Shown: in pieces, positions 1 to 7,631 of the stretch
How the letters are laid out: each line of letters starts with the position of its first letter
Numbering within the stretch: position 1 is the stretch's first letter
DNA from: DATFPQ01 sp035264765
Lineage (GTDB): Bacteria > Actinomycetota > Actinomycetes > Actinomycetales > Angustibacteraceae
Length of the DNA stretch: 40,291 nt
Direction: 5' to 3'
NCBI GenBank assembly: GCA_035264765.1
Contig: DATFPQ010000295.1
Span: 1 to 40,291, forward strand
Notes under the pieces: model-generated
Told to the model about the DNA's origin: nothing
Database searches by the model: none
What the model saw: only the letters and a program-made list of their open reading frames with translations
Translations under genes and position numbers: made by a program

Positions 1-2
1 AC

Positions 3-152
3 CCGCCCAGCCTGCAGGCGGCGCTCGGAAGACTGGCGCTGCTCGGCCTCGCTGAGCGAGACGGCAGCGGATGGCGGGTGGCGCACGTCCCGGCGGCCGT
101 GGTCCCGGACTACGGGCGGCAGGCTGCGAGCGTGGTTCGCCGTGACGCCTGA
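3..152 (+). CDS. C-terminal fragment of an unidentified protein, possibly winged-helix
   Basis: Only the last 49 codons lie in the window and the 5' end is cut off. The readable sequence (PPSLQAALGRLALLGLAERD then GSGWRVAH) has the helix, Gly-Leu turn and beta-hairpin look of a winged-helix recognition helix plus wing, ending in a short Ala/Val/Arg-rich tail before TGA. I cannot assign a family. The gene converges on the sugar-transport operon and is separated from it by a strong hairpin at 239-272. A regulator of the neighbouring glycan genes is possible, but that rests on position only. Confidence 0.45.
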   Translation, partial: PPSLQAALGRLALLGLAERDGSGWRVAHVPAAVVPDYGRQAASVVRRDA

Positions 153-238
153 CACCATCCCCCGGCTCGTCGTCGAAGGCCTCCCCCTCGCGGTCCCAGT
201 CCGCAGAACCGCGACGGCGGCTGCGTCTGGCCGCCCGC

Positions 239-272
239 GTGCCGGGCCGGCGGTGCGGTGCCGGCCCGGCAC
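239..272. terminator. Bidirectional hairpin terminator between convergent genes
   Basis: A perfect 13-bp inverted repeat (GTGCCGGGCCGGC and its complement) flanks an 8-nt loop. It lies between the stop of the partial rightward gene at 152 and the stop of the leftward permease at 286. There is no U-tract, as is usual for terminators in high-GC actinobacteria. The rest of 153-285 holds nothing else I can identify. Confidence 0.7.
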
Positions 273-285
273 GTGGGACAGGCGG

Positions 286-1191
286 TCAGCCCTTGACGCC
301 GGAGCGGCTGACTCCCTCGATGATGAACCGTTGTGCGAAGACGTACATCGCCAGCACCGGCACGCTGGCGATGACCGCGCCGGCCATCAGGAGGTCGTAG
401 CGCACGCTGTTCGCGGACTGCAGCGTGGACAGACCGGCGGGAAGCGTCTGCGCCTCCGGGCTGAAGAGCACGTACACGGGCCACAGGAAGTCGTTCCAGT
501 TGGTCAGGAACGCCAGCAGTGCCAGCGTGACGAGCGCGGGCTTGGACAGGGGAAGGATGACCTTGAGGAACGTCTGCCACCTGTTGGCACCGTCCAGCAC
601 TGCGGCCTCCTCGAGCTCACGAGGCAGCTGCAGGAAGAACTGGCGCAGGAAGAACACCCCGAACGCGCTCGCAGCCGTCGGGACGATGACCGCGATGAGG
701 GTGTCGAGCCAGAGCAGCTTGCCGACGATGAGGTAGTTCGGGATGACGAGGATGACGGGGGGCACGAACAACGTGGCGATGATGGCGCTGAAGACGATCT
801 TCTTGCCCTTGAACTCCATCCGTGCCAAGGGATAAGCGGCCATCGCTGCGGTCGCCACGACGAGGCCGGAGTTGGCGGCTGCGGCGATCATGCTGTTCAC
901 GAACCAGCGCAGTACCGGGGTGCCGGAGGCGCCCAGGATGCTGGAGTAGGCCTGGGTGGTGAAGGGGTGCGGGATCCAGGTCGGCGGCACGCCCGCCGCC
1001 TCCACCCGGGACTTGAACGACGTGACCAGCATGAACACCAGCGGACTGACGAACAGCAGCGCCAGGATGGCGAGCGCGGTGTAGCGCAAAATCGCGCGGC
1101 CGGGGCCCGGGCGACGGGACGCCGGCGACGACGCTCGGCCTGCCGATGCAGGGGTCCGCCCCGACCCCACCGTGGACGTCGAGCCTGCCAT
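286..1191 (-). CDS. Carbohydrate ABC transporter permease, MalG type
   Basis: This 301-aa inner-membrane permease is the second membrane subunit of a CUT1-type sugar importer. After a basic, Ser/Gly-rich N-terminus it shows six hydrophobic segments. The EAA loop that docks the ATPase reads EEAAVLDGANRWQTFLKVIL, with the family EAA...G spacing. The C-terminus (RFIIEGVSRSGVKG) matches the MalG/LacG group. It starts 2 nt after the MalF-type gene ends, so the two are translationally coupled and last in a leftward operon with the binding protein and the secreted GH43 enzyme. No ATPase gene is nearby; CUT1 importers of actinobacteria often share an MsmK-type ATPase encoded elsewhere. The substrate is inferred from the linked enzymes to be an arabino-oligosaccharide or related pentose oligomer. 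Confidence 0.93.
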   Translation of the reverse strand: MAGSTSTVGSGRTPASAGRASSPASRRPGPGRAILRYTALAILALLFVSPLVFMLVTSFKSRVEAAGVPPTWIPHPFTTQAYSSILGASGTPVLRWFVNSMIAAAANSGLVVATAAMAAYPLARMEFKGKKIVFSAIIATLFVPPVILVIPNYLIVGKLLWLDTLIAVIVPTAASAFGVFFLRQFFLQLPRELEEAAVLDGANRWQTFLKVILPLSKPALVTLALLAFLTNWNDFLWPVYVLFSPEAQTLPAGLSTLQSANSVRYDLLMAGAVIASVPVLAMYVFAQRFIIEGVSRSGVKG

Positions 1192-1193
1192 GG

Positions 1194-2180
1194 TCAGGCG
1201 CTCCTCTCGCGGAACAGCCAGAACACCACGACGCTGAGCAGCATCAGGAAGAGCGTGAGGATGTAGCTCATCGCCGCGGCGTCACCCATCTGGAAGTTGC
1301 GCAGGCCGGTCTCGGTGATGGTGTAGATCGCGGTCCGCGTCTCCGTGCCCGGCGCACCACGGGTCATCAGGTACGCCTGCCCGAACATGTTCGCCGAAGC
1401 GATGATGGTCACCATCGTCACGAAGGACAGGACGGGCCGCATGCCCGGCAGCGTGACGTTCATGAACCGTTGCCACGCGTTAGCACCGTCGACCTTGGCC
1501 GCCTCGTAGAGCTCGGCGGGGATGTCCTGCAGCCCGGCCAGGTAGATGACGGCGTTGAACCCGAGCGTCCACCACACGGTCACCCCGATGAGGGCGACCC
1601 AGGCCTCCGGCGTCGAGGTGAGCCAAGGGATCGAGTCCGGCAGCCCGATCGCGCCCAGGTACTGGTTCACCAGGCCGATGTTGGTGTCCAGCAGGAACCG
1701 CCACAGCGAGGCAACCACGGCGACGCCGAGGACGTACGGGGCGAAGTACAGGGCGCGGAAGAGGTTGCGGGCCTTGAACTTCGAGTTCATCAGCAGCGCC
1801 ACGGCCAGCGGCACCGCCAGCAGCAGCGGCACGCTGAAGAGCGTGAAGATGCCGGTGGCCCGCATCCCCTGCCAGAACGGGCCTGCCGTCGTCGAGTCGG
1901 ACGAGAACAGCTTCGCGTAGTTGTCGAGGCCGACCCAAGGCTTGCCCGGCAGCGTGTAGTCGTAGTCGTGCAGGCTGATCCACAGCCCGTACACCACCGG
2001 TGCGACGACGAAGCCCACGAACAGCACGAGGTACGGGGCCATGAACAGCCACGGGGTGGCGCCGCCGCGCCAGCTCGTCCGCCGGGTGGCGGACGAGCCC
2101 GGCGCGGCGGCGGCCACACCATCTGAGCTCGTCGCTCGTCGCCCGGGAACCGTCCCGGACGTCGTCTGCGAGCTGGCCAT
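1194..2180 (-). CDS. Carbohydrate ABC transporter permease, MalF type
   Basis: This 328-aa permease is the partner of the MalG-type subunit. A roughly 40-residue Ser/Thr/Gly/Ala-rich cytoplasmic tail precedes the first membrane span (WLFMAPYLVLFVGFVVAPVV). The periplasmic segment after it carries the LDNYAKLF motif common in MalF/UgpA-like permeases. The EAA loop reads ELYEAAKVDGANAWQRFMNV. Six transmembrane segments are recognisable. The ATG lies 5 nt beyond the stop of the binding-protein gene, so expression is coupled. It forms the translocation pore for the sugar delivered by the adjacent lipoprotein and is expected to recruit an ATPase encoded elsewhere. Confidence 0.93.
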   Translation of the reverse strand: MASSQTTSGTVPGRRATSSDGVAAAAPGSSATRRTSWRGGATPWLFMAPYLVLFVGFVVAPVVYGLWISLHDYDYTLPGKPWVGLDNYAKLFSSDSTTAGPFWQGMRATGIFTLFSVPLLLAVPLAVALLMNSKFKARNLFRALYFAPYVLGVAVVASLWRFLLDTNIGLVNQYLGAIGLPDSIPWLTSTPEAWVALIGVTVWWTLGFNAVIYLAGLQDIPAELYEAAKVDGANAWQRFMNVTLPGMRPVLSFVTMVTIIASANMFGQAYLMTRGAPGTETRTAIYTITETGLRNFQMGDAAAMSYILTLFLMLLSVVVFWLFRERSA

Positions 2181-2185
2181 TGCGA

Positions 2186-3529
2186 TCAGGCTCCGAACTT
2201 CTTCTGGTTCGCCTGCATCAGCTTCGTGGCCTTGGACGCCGCGTCCTTCAGTGCCGCGGCCGGCTCCTGCTTGCCGAGGATGGCGTTGGCCACCGCGATC
2301 TCGAGCGTCTGCGCCTGCACGTCGCCGAGGCCGGGGACCGGCGGCAGGAACTTCAGCTGGGCGATCTCCGCCGCGATCGGGCCCTGCTTGGACTGCTTCA
2401 CGGCATCGGTCTCACGCACCGACTTACGGGCGGGCACCATGCCGGCACCGGCCCACTCGGCGGACTTCTTGCTGATCCAGTCGATGAACACCTTGGCCGC
2501 CTGCAGCCGGTTCGGGTCCTGGCTGGCCTGCTTGGTCAGGTAGAAGTTGTGCGAGTTCGCCCAGACCGCGTTGGTCGTGCCGATGACCGGCACCGGCGCC
2601 AGCTCGTACGGGATCTTGGCGGCGTTCAGGTCATTGATCTGCCAGATGCCGTCCCAGGTGACCGCCAGCTTCTGGTTCTTGAAGGCGACGTACTGCGAGT
2701 CGATGGCCACGTTGGCCGGGCTGTACCCCTTGGTCACCGTGTCCCGCATCCAGCTGAGCGCCTTGACTCCGGCGTCGGAGTCGAACGTGGCCTTGCTGCC
2801 GTCGGCCGCGTAGGGCTCGCCCTCGTTCTGCCACAGCAGGGACAGGAACATCAGATGAGCCGGCCAGCGCGTGGGCATCCAGAACGGCGTGGCGATGCCC
2901 GCGGCCTTGAGCTTGTCCATGGCGTCCTGGAGGCTCGCGGCGTCCTTGGGCGCCCCCTCGACCTTGGCCTTGGCGAACTGGTCGGTGTTGTAGTACATCG
3001 CCAGCGAGTGGACGTCCAGCGGGATGCCATAGCGAGCGCCCTTGTAGATTCCGGCCTGCCACACCTCGGGGGTGAAGTCGGTCTCGGACAGGCCGAGGGC
3101 CTTCGCGACGTCGTCGATCGGAACGATGACCTTTCGGGCCGCGTTGGTGGCCAGCTGGTCCAGGTGCATGGCCCCGACGTCCGGCCCCTTGCCGGCCGTC
3201 ACGGCGGCGGGCAGCCGCTGGTAGTACTGCGCCCACTCGATGGTGTTGCTCTGGACGGCGATCTTCGGGTTTTCCTTCTGGAACTGCGCCACCAGCTGCT
3301 TCATGAACGGACCGTCGCCGCCCGTGAACCCGTTCCAGTACGACAACGTCACCTTCGGACCGTCGTAGCCCGCCGAGAACGTTCCGGACGGCGTGGCGGC
3401 CCCCTGTGCGGCGTCCGTCGCGGACTTCCCGCCGCCGCAAGCTGCCAGCAGTGCGGCCGCGGTGGCGCCGCCGCCCAGCGCGAAGAACCCACGCCTGGTG
3501 AGGCTGCTGGGGTAGAGGTGCTCGCTCAT
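2186..3529 (-). CDS. Extracellular sugar-binding lipoprotein of an ABC importer
   Basis: This 447-aa family 1 solute-binding protein captures the oligosaccharide outside the membrane and delivers it to the two downstream permeases. The N-terminus has a twin-arginine pair (R12-R13), a hydrophobic stretch and the lipobox LLAAC with the lipidated cysteine at residue 31, so it is probably Tat-exported and lipid-anchored. The mature part has the YWNGFTGGDGPFMKQLV opening and the Trp-rich C-terminal lobe typical of CUT1 binding proteins. The start was set at ATG 3529 because GAGGAG sits 8 nt upstream and the signal peptide begins there; the frame stays open further upstream without signal features. 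It is second in the operon after the GH43 gene, 76 nt downstream. Confidence 0.93.
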   Translation of the reverse strand: MSEHLYPSSLTRRGFFALGGGATAAALLAACGGGKSATDAAQGAATPSGTFSAGYDGPKVTLSYWNGFTGGDGPFMKQLVAQFQKENPKIAVQSNTIEWAQYYQRLPAAVTAGKGPDVGAMHLDQLATNAARKVIVPIDDVAKALGLSETDFTPEVWQAGIYKGARYGIPLDVHSLAMYYNTDQFAKAKVEGAPKDAASLQDAMDKLKAAGIATPFWMPTRWPAHLMFLSLLWQNEGEPYAADGSKATFDSDAGVKALSWMRDTVTKGYSPANVAIDSQYVAFKNQKLAVTWDGIWQINDLNAAKIPYELAPVPVIGTTNAVWANSHNFYLTKQASQDPNRLQAAKVFIDWISKKSAEWAGAGMVPARKSVRETDAVKQSKQGPIAAEIAQLKFLPPVPGLGDVQAQTLEIAVANAILGKQEPAAALKDAASKATKLMQANQKKFGA

Positions 3530-3605
3530 GTGGGGTGTCTCCTCGTGATGGTGGTCGAGCTGATGTGGGGCCTGGCTGGTGTCGAGTCGGTCGTGCGGAA
3601 GCGCG

Positions 3606-5945
3606 TCAGCCGCGGAACACGCGGAAGTAGTCGAACGCCGCGCGGGCCGCCGCGTCGTTCCCGGTGCGGCCCTGGGAGACCAGGCCCACGCGCACGTCAC
3701 TGCCTGCGGGGAGGGTCCAGACGCCACCCTTCACCCAGGTGCGGCCGTCCCGGCTGCTCCACGCCCGCAGCTCGTGCTCCCCATTCGCGGGGTCGACGCG
3801 GTGCGTCAGCCGCAGCCAGGTGGTCTCCGCGGGCGGGCCGACGATGGTCCCGCCGTAGGACAGCCTTCCGGCGTAAGGCATCTCCTTGCCGAACTCCACC
3901 TGCCGCGTGTTCCAGATCGCCACGTGCGAGAGCCGGGTGAACAGGTCGTCGTTGACGTAGGCGACCATCCCGGCCTGCTGGAAGTTGCGGATGGTGTCGG
4001 TGCCCAGGTCCATCGTCACCTTGGTCTGGGCCGTCCACGGCCCGTCGCCGAGGTCGCGCAGCAGCACGCCGGCGGAGCTCCTGCCAGGGCCTCCTAGGTC
4101 GGCGGCCTCCGTGGGCCAGTTCAGGCGGCCGCCGCTCACCGTGGCGGCGGCGTCCCGGCGGACCCAGGTCCAGCCGGGCGCCGGCGAGGAGCCGTTGAAC
4201 TCGTCGCTCGAGGCCCGGTCCAGCCGGCTGGGGACGTGCAGGGGAGCGAGCCTCCGTACCGGCCGGGTGGCCCGCTGGACGCTCAGGTTGTCGACGCCGA
4301 CGCCAGCCGTGCGGGCGACGGCACCGGCCCGGCCGCGGGTCACCGCGGTCGGCAGAGGCAGCTGCAGATTCGCCAGCGGGTCGCCCAGCCGGGCGTGGGT
4401 CAGCTGCGCCCGGGCGCCGCGGCCACGGACCTCCAGCGACAGGCTGTGCCAGTCGGCGGCGTCCATGCTGGCCGGAAGCGCGGCGCTGGTCCGCGCGGTG
4501 GTGCGTCCGCGGGCGGTGAGCTGCAGCGTGATGCGGCGGGTCCGGGGGTTCACCAGCACCTGTAGGCCGTTGCGTGCGCCGTGCGCGCCTGCCACGAGGC
4601 CGTACGAGCCGTTGGTGGAGCGCAGGTCTGCCTCGACCCGGAGGTCACCGGACGGTGCCCGGCGGGTCAGGCTCCCTGCCCCGCGCGAGAGGGCGTACCG
4701 GCCGGCCTGAGCGTCGGACGCCGTCGACCAGCGTCCGGACGCCGTCCACCCGGCAGCCCCTAGACCGTTGGCTGAACACGTCGTGCCGCAGGTGAGGGGA
4801 CCCGGCTGCACGCCCGCGCTCGGGCCGCGGCCGGCCCGGACGGCGGGCCAGCCGCCCACCCAGTCCAGCCGGTCGAGCAGCATCGGGCGCTCGTTGATGT
4901 CGTCGGTGCCGTCCAGGTACGGGTCGCGCCGGTCGATGGCGTGGTAGGCGATCCAGTCCTGTCCCCCGAGATCCGTCACGACGGCGTTGTGTCCGGCGCC
5001 GATCCACTGGTTGCCGTTCTGCACGAGTGTCGGGGTACCCCCAGCGCGCGACACGGTGAGCGGCACGCCTTCGCGGTCGACATACGGCCCACGCAGGTCC
5101 CGCGAGCGCCCCACCTGCACGCTGTAGCCGGTGGTTGGTCCCGCGCAGCAGTTGGCCGTGGAGGCGAAGAGGTACCAGTATCCGCCGCGGCGGATCACGT
5201 AGGCGCCCTCAAACTTGTTGTCGATGGCGACGCGGGTCGAGGTGCCGACGGCGCGCCTGCCGTCGTCGGACAGTTTGGTGACGAAGATGCCGCCGTAGTA
5301 AGAGCCGTAGAAGAGCCACTGCGTGCCGTCGGTGTCAGTCACTGCAGACGGGTCGAAGGTCCACAGGAAGTTGCCGGGCTCACCGGCGCCGCCACGTCTC
5401 GGCCCGACGACCGGTGCGCCACTGTCGGTCCACGGACCGGCGGGGCTGGGAGCGGTTGCCATGCCGACGGCATTGTCGTTCGGCTCGTTCGTCACGGTTG
5501 TCTCCGTGACGACGTAGTACATCCGGTACTGCCCGTCTACGTACCGGATGTCCGGCGCCCAGATGCTGGCGTTCGGCGCTGCCCACTTCGGCAGAGTTGC
5601 GGTGGTGAAGGCGTCACCGGTGTGCGTCCAGGACACCAGGTCCCTAGAACGGGCGACCGGGATCCGGTGCGGCGTCCCCTCACCTTCGCGCAGCGGGTCC
5701 GACGTCCCGTACGCATACCACCAACCATCCTTGCCACGGATCACCGAAGGATCGGCGAACGTGTCGGCGAAGGTCCGGCTCACCGGGTTGACGTACGGCG
5801 TGCGCTGGCCGGGCGGGGCCGGTGCGGCCGTCGCGGCCGGGATGGCCAGCATCGAGCCCGCCGTGAGCGAGCCGGTCGCGATGGCGGTTGCCAGCGCTGC
5901 CTTGCACCGGGAAAGGCCCCGGGGGCGCACGGCGGTGTGCGTCAT
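3606..5945 (-). CDS. Secreted family 43 glycoside hydrolase, arabinanase-like
   Basis: This 779-aa exported enzyme is predicted to cleave alpha-1,5-arabinan or arabinoxylan side chains outside the cell. Residues 1-40 are a signal peptide ending ATAA. A five-bladed GH43 domain covers about 48-385. Its three catalytic acids are recognisable: D65 in FADPSV (base), D198 in FDPS (pKa modulator) and E246 in KFEGAYV (acid). The segment ASTANCCAGPTTGYSVQVGR and the later GAGHNAVVTD are hallmarks of arabinan endo-1,5-alpha-L-arabinosidase relatives. About 400-555 looks like a beta-sandwich accessory module. About 560-779 resembles the concanavalin-like C-terminal domain of beta-xylosidases. ATG 5945 was chosen because GAGGGAG precedes it and the signal peptide starts there. 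It is first in the leftward operon. Exact specificity (arabinan, arabinoxylan or xylan) cannot be settled from sequence. Confidence 0.88.
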   Translation of the reverse strand: MTHTAVRPRGLSRCKAALATAIATGSLTAGSMLAIPAATAAPAPPGQRTPYVNPVSRTFADTFADPSVIRGKDGWWYAYGTSDPLREGEGTPHRIPVARSRDLVSWTHTGDAFTTATLPKWAAPNASIWAPDIRYVDGQYRMYYVVTETTVTNEPNDNAVGMATAPSPAGPWTDSGAPVVGPRRGGAGEPGNFLWTFDPSAVTDTDGTQWLFYGSYYGGIFVTKLSDDGRRAVGTSTRVAIDNKFEGAYVIRRGGYWYLFASTANCCAGPTTGYSVQVGRSRDLRGPYVDREGVPLTVSRAGGTPTLVQNGNQWIGAGHNAVVTDLGGQDWIAYHAIDRRDPYLDGTDDINERPMLLDRLDWVGGWPAVRAGRGPSAGVQPGPLTCGTTCSANGLGAAGWTASGRWSTASDAQAGRYALSRGAGSLTRRAPSGDLRVEADLRSTNGSYGLVAGAHGARNGLQVLVNPRTRRITLQLTARGRTTARTSAALPASMDAADWHSLSLEVRGRGARAQLTHARLGDPLANLQLPLPTAVTRGRAGAVARTAGVGVDNLSVQRATRPVRRLAPLHVPSRLDRASSDEFNGSSPAPGWTWVRRDAAATVSGGRLNWPTEAADLGGPGRSSAGVLLRDLGDGPWTAQTKVTMDLGTDTIRNFQQAGMVAYVNDDLFTRLSHVAIWNTRQVEFGKEMPYAGRLSYGGTIVGPPAETTWLRLTHRVDPANGEHELRAWSSRDGRTWVKGGVWTLPAGSDVRVGLVSQGRTGNDAAARAAFDYFRVFRG

Positions 5946-5988
5946 GGGTGGACTCCCTCGTCCGACGGCTCCGACACTTGAGGCCGCG

Positions 5989-6023
5989 TCGCAACACGCG
6001 GCCGACGGAATCGCAACACGCGG
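5989..6023 (+). repeat. Direct repeat pair, putative operator
   Basis: Two identical 13-bp copies of TCGCAACACGCGG are separated by 9 bp. They lie in the divergent promoter region of the two GH43 genes, 44 bp upstream of the leftward ATG. The repeats are direct rather than inverted, so a simple LacI-type palindromic operator does not fit. Confidence 0.55.
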
Positions 6024-6099
6024 TCCGCATCTGCGCCAGCCGGAAACACCGCGCGGAGGCAACGATTTGATCACCCTGGCCACCGCGCGCCGCGCCCGG

Positions 6100-6117
6100 C
6101 CGGATGGCAGCATCCGG
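6100..6117 (+). promoter_or_regulatory. Palindrome overlapping extended -10 box of cytoplasmic GH43 gene
   Basis: A 7-bp inverted repeat, CCGGATG and CATCCGG, spaced by GCAG, ends 2 nt before the ATG at 6120. Inside it TGGCAGCAT reads as an extended -10 element (TG-N-CAGCAT), with exactly 6 nt between the hexamer and ATG. That would give a leaderless mRNA whose promoter lies inside a palindrome. No Shine-Dalgarno sequence is visible. Confidence 0.4.
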
Positions 6118-6119
6118 GC

Positions 6120-7058
6120 ATGGCCGTGCCCTACCGCAACCCCGTGCACGACGACTACTTCGCCGACCCCTTCGTGATGGCGACCTACAACGGCTACGTG
6201 GCCATCGGCACTGGCCGGCTGGTCGACGGCCGCGCCTTCGAGGTCCTGCGCTCGGATGACCTGGTGAGCTGGTGCAGGGTCGGTGGGGCCCTCGAGCTGC
6301 CGAGCGGTCTGGGCACCGACTACTGGGCGCCAGAGGTCGCGCAGATCGACGGCCGGTGGTGGATGTACTACTCGGTCGGCGTCGGAGACGTCGGGCACCA
6401 CCTGCGGGTCGCCGTGGCCGACGACCCAACCGGTCCGTACGTCGACCAGGGCGTCGACCTGACGCCGGACGAGCGCTTCGCCATCGACCCGTCCCCGTTC
6501 CGGGCCGACGACGGCAGCTGGTGGCTGTTCTTCGCCCGGGACGTCCTGGACGACGAACGGGTGGGGACCATGCTGGCGGTCGACCGGCTGACGTCGCCCA
6601 CCGCGTTGGCGGGGGAGGCCCGCACCATCCTGCGCCCGTCCGGCGACTGGCAGATCTACCAGCGGCAGCGCCCGATGTACGGCGCGGTCTACGACTGGCA
6701 CACCCTGGAGGGACCCTTCGTGCGCCGGCACGACGGCCGCTACTACTGCTTCTACTCCGGCGGGTCCTGGCTGGAACCGACGTACGGCGTGTCCTATGCC
6801 GTGGCGGACGCCCCAGAAGGTCCTTGGGAAGAGCCGCCGCACGCCGCGCCGCTGCTGCGCACGGTTCCCGGAACGGTCATCGGCCCCGGCCACAACAGCA
6901 TCGTGACTACCCCCGACGGCACGGACGTGATGGTCTACCACGCGTGGGACGCCGAGCAGACCCGTCGGCGGCTGTGCATCGACCCGATCGAGTGGACGCC
7001 GGACGGACCGCGCGTGGACGGCCCCAGCCACACCGAGACGATGCTGCCCCGGAAGTAG
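6120..7058 (+). CDS. Cytoplasmic family 43 glycoside hydrolase
   Basis: This 312-aa single-domain GH43 enzyme has no signal peptide and is expected to hydrolyse imported pentose oligosaccharides in the cytoplasm. The catalytic triad is visible as D16 (FADPFV), D123 (AIDPSPF) and E197 (LEGPFV). The motif GPGHNSIV near residue 255 is the substrate-facing loop found in arabinofuranosidase and xylosidase members. It is divergent from the secreted GH43/transporter operon and pairs logically with it. The start ATG is set by the conserved NPV...ADPF opening; no ribosome-binding site is seen and the transcript may be leaderless. Whether it acts on arabinose or xylose linkages is not decidable here. 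Confidence 0.87.
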   Translation: MAVPYRNPVHDDYFADPFVMATYNGYVAIGTGRLVDGRAFEVLRSDDLVSWCRVGGALELPSGLGTDYWAPEVAQIDGRWWMYYSVGVGDVGHHLRVAVADDPTGPYVDQGVDLTPDERFAIDPSPFRADDGSWWLFFARDVLDDERVGTMLAVDRLTSPTALAGEARTILRPSGDWQIYQRQRPMYGAVYDWHTLEGPFVRRHDGRYYCFYSGGSWLEPTYGVSYAVADAPEGPWEEPPHAAPLLRTVPGTVIGPGHNSIVTTPDGTDVMVYHAWDAEQTRRRLCIDPIEWTPDGPRVDGPSHTETMLPRK

Positions 7059-7063
7059 GCGCC

Positions 7064-7579
7064 GTGGTGAGTGAGCTGCTGCTGCTCGCGGACACGCACG
7101 TCCCCAAGCGGGCCAAGGATCTCCCGGCGCAGGTGTGGGCGGCGGTCGCGGCGGCAGACGTCGTGGTCCACGCCGGCGACTGGGTGGACGTCGCGCTGCT
7201 CGACGCGCTGGAGCAACGGTCGGCCCGGCTGGTGGCGTGCTACGGCAACAATGACGGTCCGGCGCTGCGAGAACGACTGCCTGAGGTGGCGCGGGCGGAG
7301 GTCGACGGGCTCAGCTTCGCGGTGGTGCACGAGACAGGTGCATCCGCCGGCCGTGAGCGCCGGTGCCAAGTCGCCTATCCGGACGTGGAGCTGCTCGTGT
7401 TCGGGCACAGCCACATCCCCTGGGACACCACGACGCCGTCGGGCCTGCGCCTGCTGAACCCCGGCTCACCCACCGACCGGCGCCGCGAGCCGTTCTGCAC
7501 CTACATGACCGCCACCGTCGACCGCGGCCGGGTGGGATGGGTCGTGCTCCACCGGCTTCCTCCGCGGGCTGTCCGGTAG
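7064..7579 (+). CDS. YfcE/MJ0936-type metallophosphoesterase
   Basis: This 171-aa protein of the small calcineurin-like phosphoesterase family has all metal-binding blocks in order: ADTH (D10 and H12 counting from GTG 7064), HAGDWVD, YGNND, VVHE and FGHSHIP, then the LLNPGSPTDRR end motif. Members hydrolyse phosphodiesters such as cyclic nucleotides with two metal ions; the physiological substrate is usually unknown. The gene begins 5 nt after the GH43 stop. Two adjacent GTG codons (7064, 7067) are possible starts; 7064 gives better spacing from GGAAG at 7051. It is probably cotranscribed with the GH43 gene, but a shared role is not implied. In YfcE-like proteins VVHE is normally V-x-H-G, so the Glu is slightly unusual. 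Confidence 0.85.
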   Translation: MVSELLLLADTHVPKRAKDLPAQVWAAVAAADVVVHAGDWVDVALLDALEQRSARLVACYGNNDGPALRERLPEVARAEVDGLSFAVVHETGASAGRERRCQVAYPDVELLVFGHSHIPWDTTTPSGLRLLNPGSPTDRRREPFCTYMTATVDRGRVGWVVLHRLPPRAVR

Positions 7580-7597
7580 GTCGCATCGGGACCGCGG

Positions 7598-7625
7598 TTG
7601 CCGCCGCGCGCTCATTGCGTAGCGT
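7598..7625 (+). promoter_or_regulatory. Promoter of xerC (leaderless)
   Basis: The -35 box TTGCCG (7598-7603) and the -10 box TAGCGT (7620-7625) are 16 bp apart. Six nucleotides then separate the -10 box from the GTG start at 7632. Transcription would therefore begin at or next to the start codon, and no Shine-Dalgarno sequence is present. Confidence 0.55.
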
Positions 7626-7631
7626 GTACAC

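Larger units (their letters stand above)
5946..6119. promoter_or_regulatory. Divergent control region of the two GH43 genes
   Basis: This 174-bp region separates the leftward secreted GH43 operon from the rightward cytoplasmic GH43 gene. It holds two exact copies of TCGCAACACGCGG at 5989-6001 and 6011-6023. Their starts are 22 bp apart, about two helical turns, as expected for a regulator binding tandem sites on one DNA face. A hairpin-capable palindrome (6100-6117) abuts the rightward start. No regulator gene is in reach, unless the fragment at 3-152 is one. Confidence 0.5.

Noticed and set aside
2180..3940. 586-codon plus-strand open frame opposite the sugar-binding protein
   Set aside because: The opposite strand encodes a clear Tat lipoprotein with ribosome-binding site; this frame has no recognisable domain.
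5946..7031. Upstream extension of the secreted GH43 gene to about 1140 codons
   Set aside because: The extra N-terminal part is antisense to the second GH43 gene, and a ribosome-binding site plus signal peptide mark the true start at 5945.
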